NCBI GenBank assembly: GCA_016699815.1
Contig: CP065012.1
Span: forward strand, 2,981,946-3,045,945
DNA length: 64,000 nt
DNA from: Chitinophagaceae bacterium
GTDB taxonomy: Bacteria; Bacteroidota; Bacteroidia; Chitinophagales; Chitinophagaceae
Direction: 5' to 3'
The notes beneath the pieces are model-generated. The model saw only the letters and a program-made list of their open reading frames with translations, made no database searches and was not told the DNA's origin. Below, piece by piece: positions 8,996 to 16,799 of the stretch (the first letter of the stretch is position 1; the number at the start of each line of letters is the position of its first letter). The position numbers and the translations under genes were made by a program.

Positions 8996-10033
8996 TTATT
9001 CAAATGCTGCAATGGTAACACCAAGACCGTTTACCTGCGGATAATTTATTTTACCATGGTCAAATATTACACTTGCGGCAATATCTTCTTTAAGCAGCAG
9101 TGGGCCATCCATATCTACATAATCCAGCAATGGCGCTAACTGTGCAATGGCAGCAGTACCAACGGAACTTTCGTTCATGCAGCCAATCATCACTTTCATA
9201 TTTAATTCCCTGGCTTTGGCAATCATTCTTCTTGCAGGGGTAATGCCGCTGCATTTGGTGAGTTTTATATTGATGCCGTGAAAATAATTTTTACATTTCT
9301 CTACATCATCTTCTGCAACACAGGATTCATCGGCAATTAATGGGAGTGGAGATTGCTGGTACAAAATTTTCATGCCTTCCCAATCTTCTTTTGCTAAGGG
9401 TTGTTCTATAAATTCCACATCAAGGTTTTTGAGTACAGGTATTTTTTCAAGGGCCTGCTCCAAAGTCCATCCTGCATTGGCATCTACTCTAAAGCTGGCG
9501 CTGGTTTCTTTTCTTAATGCAGAAATTATTTCTATATCATTTTCTACGCCTGCTTTAATTTTATAAATTGGCCAGGGTTTTTCTTTTATTTTGTTCAGCA
9601 TTTTTTCAATACTGTCAATGCCAATAGTATAATCGGTAACGGGGCTTTTATCAGTATCTAAACCCCATAACTCATACAAAGGTTTCCTTTTTATTTTTCC
9701 AAAAATATCCCAGCCTGCCATATCGAGTGCACAAACCAAAAAAGGGTTTTCGGGAAAAAGGTGGTGGAGGTAATGCCAGTATCTTTCAGGATCGGTGAAC
9801 GAAAATTTTTCAACAAATATTTTCTTTGCTTCAAGGTTGGCAGCCATTTGTTCGGTGCTGATGTTATAATACGTTATTGCCGGGGCCTCACCATAACCTT
9901 TAATACCAAAATGCTCCAATTCCACAACAAAAGTGGGCTGATGTGTTTTTGTGCCTTTTGAAATGGTAAACGGATGCGTAAAAGGGAGGTTGAATATTTT
10001 TGATTTTACTTTCACCGCAGTTGTAACAAACAA
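8996..10033 (-). CDS. Dipeptide epimerase (L-Ala-D/L-Glu epimerase type, enolase superfamily)
   Basis: A 345-residue cytosolic enzyme of the muconate-lactonizing subgroup of the enolase superfamily. The catalytic lysine pair shows as KIK (residues 158-160) and the opposite lysine in NIKLTK (Lys257). The three metal ligands appear as Asp184 (RVDAN), Glu210 (FIEQPL) and Asp235 (IADES). These match L-Ala-D/L-Glu epimerases, which recycle murein peptides, and related dipeptide epimerases. The start at 10033 (MFVTTAVKVKSK) is 5 bases after the stop of the upstream glucanotransferase gene, so the two are co-transcribed. The exact dipeptide specificity cannot be read from sequence. Confidence 0.87.
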   Translation of the reverse strand: MFVTTAVKVKSKIFNLPFTHPFTISKGTKTHQPTFVVELEHFGIKGYGEAPAITYYNISTEQMAANLEAKKIFVEKFSFTDPERYWHYLHHLFPENPFLVCALDMAGWDIFGKIKRKPLYELWGLDTDKSPVTDYTIGIDSIEKMLNKIKEKPWPIYKIKAGVENDIEIISALRKETSASFRVDANAGWTLEQALEKIPVLKNLDVEFIEQPLAKEDWEGMKILYQQSPLPLIADESCVAEDDVEKCKNYFHGINIKLTKCSGITPARRMIAKARELNMKVMIGCMNESSVGTAAIAQLAPLLDYVDMDGPLLLKEDIAASVIFDHGKINYPQVNGLGVTIAAFE

Positions 10034-10038
10034 GCGAA

Positions 10039-12699
10039 TTAACGCCCGCTTCTTTTTATAAGTTCCAAAATCCTGTTATTTAGTTCTTCGTTATGTAATA
10101 ACCTTTCCAAGCTTATGTGCATCCGGTAATTCCAGTAATGGTCAGGGTTAGAAGGGTTGTTGATGCGTTCTTTATCAATACCTGCCGAACGTATGCTGCC
10201 ATCAAAGGCAATTAAATCCTGGAACAGAAAAACCGCCCACATTGCCGGGCTTTCCAAATGTTGCTTTAAAATATCATACACAATCCAAGGTTCACAATTG
10301 TTTGGCGCTGTACCAAAATGACCCAAAATAGATTTGAAGAAATATTGGATATTGCCTTTTTCGTGTTCCCACCACTCCCTTAAGGTACTCATGTCGTGTG
10401 TTGCGGTGGTTACAACAGCCAGGTACGGCGCATTTACAGGACGGGAAAATAATTCACCTTCTTCCTTGGGCATGCGCTGCACTTTTAAAGACAACATTCC
10501 CATTTTGTGCAAAACCCTGTCCATAAATTCAGGAACCATGCCCAGGTCTTCGGCACAAATAAGCATATCGGTTGTGTTCCTTAAGGCATTCAGTTTTTTT
10601 ATGCCTTCTTCTTCCCACATTGTATTTTGAATATGGTAAAAATAATCATTGTACAACCTGTCCATTACGGAGCGGTCAAAATCAGGAAGCGCTTTAAACG
10701 ATTCCGTTTGATGCATTCCAATACGAAAATGATAATGGCTTGCCTGCTGTTCATCTTCAATAAGTAAAACATTGGTAAGCAAAAATTGCAAAGCCTGCTG
10801 CAGGTTTTTATGTTCCTTGTTTTTTGTAAAAAAGTCAGCAATAGAAGCCTGGGTGTTGAATTCACTTTTAAAACTTCCATTATCAAAGAAAGTATTTGTT
10901 ACCCATCCTGTTTTATCTGCAAAATTGCTTTCAATAATTTCTTTGCTGATAAAGGGTTTGCAAAAACGTTGCTTGTTAATGGTAATTCCGTTTTCTTTAA
11001 ATGTTTTTTCTGCAATAGAATAGGCAGGTTGAAATATGCCAAGGGTGCCGGTTTTATTGGCCACAGGTATGCTCCAAATTCTAAAAAAACCCAGCACATG
11101 GTCAATGCGGATGGCATCAAAATAATTGCCAAGCTGTTCCATGCGTTGCCGCCACCATTTATAATCGTCTTCGGCCATTGCCTGCCAGTTATAAGTGGGG
11201 AAATTCCAGTTTTGCCCGGTTGCACTATAATAATCCGGTGGTGCTCCGGCCTGCATATCCATGTGAAAAAGTTTGGGATACATCCAGGTATCCACACTGT
11301 GCCTGCCTACACCAATGGGTAGGTCGCCTTTAAAAATAATGCCTTTTTTGTGGGCATCATCCACCGCATCTTTTAATTGCAGGTGTAGCTGGTACTGTAC
11401 AAAATAATTAAAGCAAATTTCTTCATATTGTTCAGTGCCAATATTGGCAAATTCTTCTACAGCTTCTTCGTTGTAGTTGCTAAATTCTTTCCATTGGGTA
11501 AAATCAGCCGTTCCGTTTTTGTCTCGTAAATAACAAAAAACCGCATAAGGTACCAGCCAGTGCCGGTTCAGATTAAAAAAATCTATCCAGGCAAAATCTT
11601 CTTTAAATGTATTTTTTTCTAATTGATAAATAAGTTTTAAAGCAGCAATTTTTATAGCTAAAACTCCGTCATAATCCAACTCTTGTTTCTGGTTTAACTG
11701 TTCAATTTTTATCAGTATTTCATTTGGAAACGTAAAACCAATTGCTGTTGCCAGTTGTTGAACATTGAGGTAAAGTGGGTGCAATGCAAAAGGCGAAATA
11801 GCGGAGTAAGGATAAGAATCCTTAAAAGATTTTGTAGCCGTAGTATCGTTTATGGGCAATAATTGCAACATACGGATACCCGTTTTTACTGACCAGTCGG
11901 TTAAAAGTTTTAGGTGGCTAAAATCGCCAATGCCCCAATCTTTTTCGGAGCGTAAAGAAAAAACGGGAATATTTAAACCCGCTCCACGCCAGTTAAAGCC
12001 CGGGAACACTGCGTTTAAATTACTTATTACCAAACTATCGTTGCCAGCAGAGCCAAAAAGTACACGGTTGTCCCCATTTTCGTAAGAGGCAATTTTTCCT
12101 GCTCCTATATCAAAAACAGCCAGTTTAAATTCCGTAGGAAAAAGGGTTTTGGAAAGATTGAGCCCTATATACCATTGGCCTTTTTTGTAGTTCAGTATAA
12201 TTGGCTCTGTTTCGGTCCAGTTGCCGAGTTGTTTGTCGGCTCCGGTAAGGCATAGTACATAGTTTGCCGGTAATGCCGGGGCTTGTACATGAAAAAGATG
12301 CGTAAGGTTTTTGGGTGGTTTATCCTCAGTTTTGGGGTGCTTTTTATTTGTGTTTAATACAGTAAAAGCTTTACTATTTACAAATACCTGTGCGTCGTTT
12401 TGCCGGGGAACCTGTTCAAATAAAGTGATTTCCTTTTTTTTGTATTTAAGGTCAACGGTTTTTACGGGAATTATTTCATATTCCTGCCGGTTATTTTTAT
12501 CGGCTACACTGGCGCTAAAAATTAATTTTGACTTAATTTCCAGTTCACTGGTTTCAATAGTAGTTTTCCAGTATTGTTCGTTGTAATAATGCAGGTCAAC
12601 CTGGTGGCTTATTGCAGGGTTGTTTTTAGAAGGATAAACTTTTAAGAAAACTTCCTGCCCATAGTGCGTATGGTATGGTATAAAAATAGTAACGAACAT
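10039..12699 (-). CDS. malQ: 4-alpha-glucanotransferase (GH77, MalQ type) with N-terminal starch-binding modules
   Basis: An 886-residue protein if started at the ATG at 12699. A longer frame begins at 12741, but only the 12699 start puts the first carbohydrate-binding strand (VTIFIPYHTHYGQEVFL) at the N-terminus as usual in this family. Residues about 1-230 look like two CBM20-type starch-binding domains (second opening FHVQAPALPANYVLCLTG). The GH77 barrel follows, with FSLRSEKDWGIGDF, the nucleophile region IRIDHVLGFFR, the acid/base region ICAEDLGMVPEFM and TTATHDMSTLR. It disproportionates maltooligosaccharides in glycogen/starch metabolism in the cytosol. Its co-transcription with the downstream epimerase gene looks incidental. 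Confidence 0.92.
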   Translation of the reverse strand: MFVTIFIPYHTHYGQEVFLKVYPSKNNPAISHQVDLHYYNEQYWKTTIETSELEIKSKLIFSASVADKNNRQEYEIIPVKTVDLKYKKKEITLFEQVPRQNDAQVFVNSKAFTVLNTNKKHPKTEDKPPKNLTHLFHVQAPALPANYVLCLTGADKQLGNWTETEPIILNYKKGQWYIGLNLSKTLFPTEFKLAVFDIGAGKIASYENGDNRVLFGSAGNDSLVISNLNAVFPGFNWRGAGLNIPVFSLRSEKDWGIGDFSHLKLLTDWSVKTGIRMLQLLPINDTTATKSFKDSYPYSAISPFALHPLYLNVQQLATAIGFTFPNEILIKIEQLNQKQELDYDGVLAIKIAALKLIYQLEKNTFKEDFAWIDFFNLNRHWLVPYAVFCYLRDKNGTADFTQWKEFSNYNEEAVEEFANIGTEQYEEICFNYFVQYQLHLQLKDAVDDAHKKGIIFKGDLPIGVGRHSVDTWMYPKLFHMDMQAGAPPDYYSATGQNWNFPTYNWQAMAEDDYKWWRQRMEQLGNYFDAIRIDHVLGFFRIWSIPVANKTGTLGIFQPAYSIAEKTFKENGITINKQRFCKPFISKEIIESNFADKTGWVTNTFFDNGSFKSEFNTQASIADFFTKNKEHKNLQQALQFLLTNVLLIEDEQQASHYHFRIGMHQTESFKALPDFDRSVMDRLYNDYFYHIQNTMWEEEGIKKLNALRNTTDMLICAEDLGMVPEFMDRVLHKMGMLSLKVQRMPKEEGELFSRPVNAPYLAVVTTATHDMSTLREWWEHEKGNIQYFFKSILGHFGTAPNNCEPWIVYDILKQHLESPAMWAVFLFQDLIAFDGSIRSAGIDKERINNPSNPDHYWNYRMHISLERLLHNEELNNRILELIKRSGR

Positions 12700-12761
12700 G
12701 CCGCAAGATAAGCAGAAAGAATAAATGTGTGAATTGTACACATAAAAAATCCTTCCAAAAA

Positions 12762-12792
12762 TTTCCTGTTCATATCTTCTGCCTTATATTTG
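12762..12792 (+). promoter_or_regulatory. Bacteroidota-type promoter for a 52-residue membrane protein gene
   Basis: A -33-like TTTC (12762-12765), a 19-base spacer and a perfect -7 element TATATTTG (12785-12792) fit the TTTG-N19-TAnnTTTG pattern with one mismatch. The predicted start of transcription would lie about 10 bases before the ATG at 12809. Confidence 0.55.
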
Positions 12793-12808
12793 CATAAATT
12801 ATTTGCAA

Positions 12809-12967
12809 ATGAATACTACTGCCAGAAAATCGAGCCTGCTTTATTGGGTGCTTTTTTTATTGAGTGTTTGCGCCTTCTTTTTTGTTTATTCCATTGGCGG
12901 CGGGTATTGCACTTTGGTTTTGCCTTTTGTGGTAACCTTTTTTGGATTGGCTTTAGACTTAATTTAG
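12809..12967 (+). CDS. Small membrane protein, 52 residues, unknown function
   Basis: An ATG-started frame of 52 codons. A short polar start (MNTTARKSS) is followed by two hydrophobic segments, about residues 10-28 (LLYWVLFLLSVCAFFFVYS) and 34-51, joined by a GGGYC turn, so it looks like an inner-membrane hairpin. It has a good -33/-7 promoter directly upstream and a strong stem-loop 30 bases downstream, giving a complete promoter-gene-terminator unit. This context, rather than homology, is why I call it real. I do not recognise a family. It is divergent from the malQ gene. Confidence 0.6.
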   Translation: MNTTARKSSLLYWVLFLLSVCAFFFVYSIGGGYCTLVLPFVVTFFGLALDLI

Positions 12968-12997
12968 CAATCTGCCCGTTTCCTGGTATGATGATAT

Positions 12998-13027
12998 AAA
13001 TGTCCCGTCTTGTTTGTCGGGACATTT
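12998..13027. terminator. Bidirectional stem-loop between two small convergent genes
   Basis: AAATGTCCCG (12998-13007) pairs perfectly with CGGGACATTT (13018-13027) around a 10-base loop. A T-rich stretch follows on the plus strand and a weaker one on the minus strand. It ends the 52-residue membrane protein gene and may also serve the convergent small lipoprotein gene. Confidence 0.75.
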
Positions 13028-13045
13028 TAATTTCTTAAACAGATA

Positions 13046-13162
13046 TTACCGTATAGACTTACTTTTTTTGTAATAACCGCTTGCTGCCTGGTCCATGGTA
13101 ATGGAACGGGAACAGGAACTTAATAAAAAAATAATGCCTAAAATTGTGAAGAGTTTTTTCAT
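13046..13162 (-). CDS. Very small lipoprotein, 38 residues
   Basis: An ATG-started frame of 38 codons. The first 16 residues (MKKLFTILGIIFLLSS) are a textbook lipoprotein signal peptide and Cys17 completes an LSSC lipobox. The mature part would be only 22 residues (CSRSITMDQAASGYYKKSK...), ending basic. It points toward the terminator stem at 12998-13027. Tiny lipoproteins with a QAA-x-G core occur in Bacteroidota, but I cannot assign this one to a named family. I see no convincing promoter. The signal peptide and lipobox are clear in sequence; expression is inferred. Confidence 0.55.
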   Translation of the reverse strand: MKKLFTILGIIFLLSSCSRSITMDQAASGYYKKSKSIR

Positions 13163-13280
13163 TTATTCGGATTTTAATACAAGCTGTAAACGAATGGCCC
13201 CAGACAATGTTTTATAGAGGGCTTTTTTTGGGCTGTTTTACTACATTTTTGGATAGAAATTTGCAGCAAAAGCAGTTGTA

Positions 13281-13313
13281 AAATAAATGCACCTGCAATG
13301 GAGTTACAGGTGC
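13281..13313 (-). terminator. Stem-loop terminator downstream of the yegP-like pseudogene
   Basis: GCACCTG (13289-13295) pairs with CAGGTGC (13307-13313) with an 11-base loop. On the minus strand it is followed by ATTTATTTT, an adequate T tract. It lies 24 bases past the end of the pseudogene. Confidence 0.6.
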
Positions 13314-13336
13314 TTTATCAGTTTTGTTTCATCTAA

Positions 13337-13669
13337 TTACAACGTTTTATCAAGGATGCCTGCATTCTGCGAATTTTTTAAAACTGCTGCAAGTCCGTTA
13401 ATCATACAATCGGTTGAATCATTCATTTGGCGGTACCAATAATGCGGCCATTTGCAGCCTTTAAATTTAAAAAATATTTTCCATTGGAAGCAGTTTCTTG
13501 CTCAAAGTTAATTTTACTTTGACTGCTTTTCTTCACCGTTTCCATGCTGTTAAGCACCCCTGACTTTGAAGAATATCCTTCACTTGAAAGAATTGCCTTG
13601 CCATTATTGGCTTTTATTACAAAAACAAAATTCACCTTTTTTACTTTGAGTGATTACAAAATTTGCCAA
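13337..13669 (-). pseudogene. YegP-like (DUF1508) protein gene with two frameshifts
   Basis: Three pieces of one DUF1508 protein lie in order in two frames. Piece 1 (13669-13622) reads NFVITQSKKGEFCF; piece 2 (13620-13432) reads VIKANNGKAILSSEGY through LKAANGRIIGT; piece 3 (13429-13337) reads QMNDSTDCMINGLAAVLKNS and ends in a stop. Joined, they give one protein of about 110 residues, the usual size, with the two tandem repeats of the YegP family. One surplus base in the A5 run at 13621-13625 and one missing base near 13430 break the frame. Both sites touch short homopolymers, so sequencing error is possible. The intact middle frame alone (GTG at 13635, stop at 13423) would give a 70-residue product. 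The start of piece 1 is uncertain (TTG at 13669). Family function is poorly known. Confidence 0.7.
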
Positions 13670-13739
13670 AGAAATTATTGTATTATGGTAATAAAAGAAA
13701 ATTTTAGTACCCATAATTTGCGTTGATAAAATCATTGTA

Positions 13740-14870
13740 TTATGGGGTATCACTTATTACTCTAAGTGTATTTTTAATTTTATTTACCCGAAAAAGAAGT
13801 TCTTGCCTGTCGCTGCTTAATACGGTTACATGGCCCATTTTTCTGCCTGGTTTTGTAATCGCTTTTCCGTACAAATGTACAAATACATTGGGCATGCTTA
13901 ATACCTCTTCTATGCCCTTATATTGTACAGTGCCTGTAAAGCCGGGGGCGCCAAGCAGGTTTACAATTGCAGCCGCCATTATGGGTTTGGTATTGCCCAA
14001 AGGATATTGGAGCATTATGCGCCAAAGCATATCAAACTGGCTGCTGTAGCAGGCTTCAATGCTATGGTGGCCGCTATTATGCACCCTGGGAGCCGTTTCA
14101 TTTACCCACACATTGTTGTGGTTATCTACAAATAATTCCACGGCAAAAATGCCCGGGCTATTTAATTTTTTTACCGTTGTTAAAGCTACTGCTTCCAGTT
14201 TCCAAAAAATTTTTTCATCAAGGTCTGCAGGAGATATTTGATGGCTCAGCAGGTTGAGGTTATTGTCAAACACCATATCAACTGGTGCGTAAATTGCAGT
14301 TTCGCCATTGCTGGCAACAGCTACAATTATGGCAATTTCTTTTTTTACCTGCACCATTTTTTCTAATACCGATGGCACATCAAACCCTTTCTCGTAGTCA
14401 TCTTCAGAGTGTAAAACCTGAACGCCCCTTCCATCATATCCATCGGTGGAAGCTTTATGAACAGCGGGTAAAAAATCTTTATGCAGCTTTAAATCTTCTT
14501 TGTTTTGAGTTACCAAAAATGGGCTGCTTGGCAATTGGTTATCTGCATAAAATTGCTTTTGCAAAATTTTATTCTTAATGGTTTTTAGTGCTTCGGGGTG
14601 CGGAAAAATTTTTACGCCTTCCTGCTGTAATTTTTCCAGAGCATCGGTATTTACACTTTCTATTTCTATGGTAAGGCAATCGAGGTTTTTGCCAAATTGA
14701 TAAACATCATCAAAATTATTAATGTTGCCTTTGGTAAAATAATGGCACAGATGTGCCGCCGGGCAATTTTCGTCATTCTCCAATACATGCGTTAAAACTG
14801 GGTAGTTGGCGGCAGATTGTAAAAGCATACGGCCCAACTGGCCGCCACCTAATATTCCGGCTTTTTTCAT
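13740..14870 (-). CDS. purK: 5-(carboxyamino)imidazole ribonucleotide synthase
   Basis: A 376-residue ATP-grasp enzyme of purine synthesis that makes N5-CAIR from AIR, ATP and bicarbonate. The N-terminus AGILGGGQLGRMLLQSA is diagnostic for PurK. Central ATP-grasp segments are visible (VHKASTDGYDGRGVQVL; VLEKMVQVKKEIAIIVA) as is the metal/ATP region VELFVDNHNNVWVNETAPRVHNSGH. The C-terminal HLYGKAITKPGRKMGHVTV is also typical. The length is usual. It stands alone, without a neighbouring purE, and is divergent from the OmpA-family gene. Confidence 0.96.
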   Translation of the reverse strand: MKKAGILGGGQLGRMLLQSAANYPVLTHVLENDENCPAAHLCHYFTKGNINNFDDVYQFGKNLDCLTIEIESVNTDALEKLQQEGVKIFPHPEALKTIKNKILQKQFYADNQLPSSPFLVTQNKEDLKLHKDFLPAVHKASTDGYDGRGVQVLHSEDDYEKGFDVPSVLEKMVQVKKEIAIIVAVASNGETAIYAPVDMVFDNNLNLLSHQISPADLDEKIFWKLEAVALTTVKKLNSPGIFAVELFVDNHNNVWVNETAPRVHNSGHHSIEACYSSQFDMLWRIMLQYPLGNTKPIMAAAIVNLLGAPGFTGTVQYKGIEEVLSMPNVFVHLYGKAITKPGRKMGHVTVLSSDRQELLFRVNKIKNTLRVISDTP

Positions 14871-15025
14871 ATGGCAAATATAGCAGTTTGTAAATTGTTC
14901 AAAAGGCTGTAAAACTGTAATGGATTATATGATTTTAGCACCTGCAACTTTTGTGAAGCGAAGCTGGTTTAAAGGCAATTTTAATAGATTTTAGGCGTTT
15001 TGTTTATTAGACAAATAGCTGATCT

Positions 15026-16636
15026 ATGAAAAAACTTTACCTGCTTATTGTTGTTCTTTTAATTGCAATAGTAGCTTATACACAGCCTTTAATGGATACT
15101 GCTGTAAAACTGGTTGCTCAAAAAGAAAATGTAATTAAGGAAAATACAATTGTTACTGTAGAAAACCTGGGTGATAAAATTAATACCGAATATCCCGAAA
15201 TGCGGCCCACAGTTTCTGCAGATGGAAATATGCTTTTTTTTATACGGCAGGGCCACCCTTCAAATGTGCAAATTAGCACCGTTCCCATTGCCCAGGATAT
15301 TTGGTTTAGTGTAAGAGATTCATCAGGCATTTGGAGCAAAGCAAAACATCTTAATGGCAATATAAATACTACTCATTTTAATGCTGTATTTTGGATTGCT
15401 CCGGATATGAATACCATTTTACTAAAAGGCGCTTACAGGCATGGCCAATACCTTGGCATGGGCGTAAGTATAATGAAGTTACAGGAAGATGGCAACTGGA
15501 GCCCACCGCAAATGCTCCGCATACGCAATTTTGAAAAATATATGCGTACGGCACAATTTGGAGCTTGTATGGGAAATGATGGTAAAACCATGCTTTTTTA
15601 TATGAACCCAAAAGAAGGTGAATATGGCTATAACGATATTTATGTATGCTTTAATGAAGGGGCCGATATTTGGACGACGCCAAAAAGCCTGGGCAAAACC
15701 ATCAACACTAATGATTACGATGAGATGAGCCCGTTTTTGGCTGCCGATGGAAAAACTTTATACTTTGCTTCGGACAGGCCCGGCGGGCTGGGTGAAATGG
15801 ATATTTGGATGAGCAAAAGACTGGATGAAAGCTGGACAAAATGGACCACAGCTAAAAACCTGGGTGCGCCTATAAATACCCATGGCAGTGAAGCCTTTTT
15901 TACCATGGATGCAGGTGGCGAATACGCCTATTTAACCAGTAGTGATGGCGCTTTTGGCGCAAGCGATATTGTGAGGGTAAAACTTTTGGAACAGGAAATG
16001 CCCGACCCCGTGGTGCTGGTTACAGGAAATGTTTATAACGCTAAAACCAAGCAACCTTTGGCTGCCGATTTAATTTATGAAGTATTGCCCGAAGGAAAGG
16101 AAGCAGGCAGTGGATCCTCAAATCCTGCGGATGGAGCATTTAAAATTGTACTGCCTTTTAATAAAAATTACAGCATAAGGGCTTCGGCAGATAAATATTT
16201 CGCAATTTCAGAAAACCTGAATCTTGATTCTTTAATCAAACAAGGCTATACCATTATTCATAAAGACCTTTACCTGGCGCCTATTGAAATTGGGCAGGTG
16301 TTCCGGCTCAACAATGTATTTTTTGATTTTGATAAATTTGATTTACGCAACGAATCATTTGCCGAACTGGACCGTGTGGTAAAATTCCTCAACGATTACC
16401 CCAATGTGGAAATAGAGCTGAGTGCACATACTGATGCAAAAGGCTCAGATACATATAACTTCACCCTTAGTGATAACCGTGCTAAAAGCGTAAGGGAATA
16501 TATCATAAGCAAAGGCATTGCAGTTGCAAGGGTAATTTCCCGTGGTTATGGCGAGCAGCAACCAGTATCAACTAACGACAACGATGAAGGAAGGCAACTG
16601 AATAGAAGGGTTGAATTTAAGATTTTAAAAAATTAG
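15026..16636 (+). CDS. PorE-like periplasmic protein: PD40 propeller, carboxypeptidase-regulatory-like domain and OmpA domain
   Basis: A 536-residue exported protein with a signal peptide (MKKLYLLIVVLLIAIVAYT|Q) lacking a lipobox. Residues about 55-325 contain WD40-like PD40 repeats (MRPTVSADGNMLFFIRQG; MSPFLAADGKTLYFASDRPGG; FTMDAGGEYAYLTSSDG). Residues about 332-405 form a carboxypeptidase-regulatory-like domain (VTGNVYNAKTKQPLAADLIY). Residues about 428-536 are an OmpA C-terminal peptidoglycan-binding domain (VFFDFDKFDL; ELSAHTDAKGSDTYNFTLS; RVISRGYGE). The order propeller-CRD-OmpA matches PorE of the type IX secretion system, but the TPR part and lipid anchor of PorE are absent. It could be a PorE paralogue or a general envelope linker. 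It is a single-gene unit on the plus strand. Confidence 0.85.
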   Translation: MKKLYLLIVVLLIAIVAYTQPLMDTAVKLVAQKENVIKENTIVTVENLGDKINTEYPEMRPTVSADGNMLFFIRQGHPSNVQISTVPIAQDIWFSVRDSSGIWSKAKHLNGNINTTHFNAVFWIAPDMNTILLKGAYRHGQYLGMGVSIMKLQEDGNWSPPQMLRIRNFEKYMRTAQFGACMGNDGKTMLFYMNPKEGEYGYNDIYVCFNEGADIWTTPKSLGKTINTNDYDEMSPFLAADGKTLYFASDRPGGLGEMDIWMSKRLDESWTKWTTAKNLGAPINTHGSEAFFTMDAGGEYAYLTSSDGAFGASDIVRVKLLEQEMPDPVVLVTGNVYNAKTKQPLAADLIYEVLPEGKEAGSGSSNPADGAFKIVLPFNKNYSIRASADKYFAISENLNLDSLIKQGYTIIHKDLYLAPIEIGQVFRLNNVFFDFDKFDLRNESFAELDRVVKFLNDYPNVEIELSAHTDAKGSDTYNFTLSDNRAKSVREYIISKGIAVARVISRGYGEQQPVSTNDNDEGRQLNRRVEFKILKN

Positions 16637-16764
16637 CTTACCCAATATTGGCCGGTTTTTATTTCAAAAAAAATATTTGCCTTTGAATTTGTAAAATGGG
16701 CAAAAGCAGGCTTATTCTAAATTTATTATTTCCAGATTAAAAATTCCTGTACTTGCATCTGCCA

Positions 16765-16772
16765 TAAATTTG
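16765..16772 (+). promoter_or_regulatory. Bacteroidota -7 element (TAAATTTG) for the C1 peptidase gene
   Basis: TAAATTTG matches the TAnnTTTG consensus 28 bases before the ATG at 16800. No clear -33 box is seen. Confidence 0.35.
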
Positions 16773-16799
16773 TATTTTTAGTATTCAAACTTTAATATT

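Noticed and set aside
12700..12741. Longer start for the GH77 glucanotransferase
   Set aside because: The extra 14 residues precede the first strand of the starch-binding domain, which begins right after the ATG at 12699 in the family pattern I know.
16642..16651. Palindrome CCAATATTGG after the PorE-like gene as a terminator
   Set aside because: It has no loop, and the T stretch is separated from it, so it would not form a usable hairpin.
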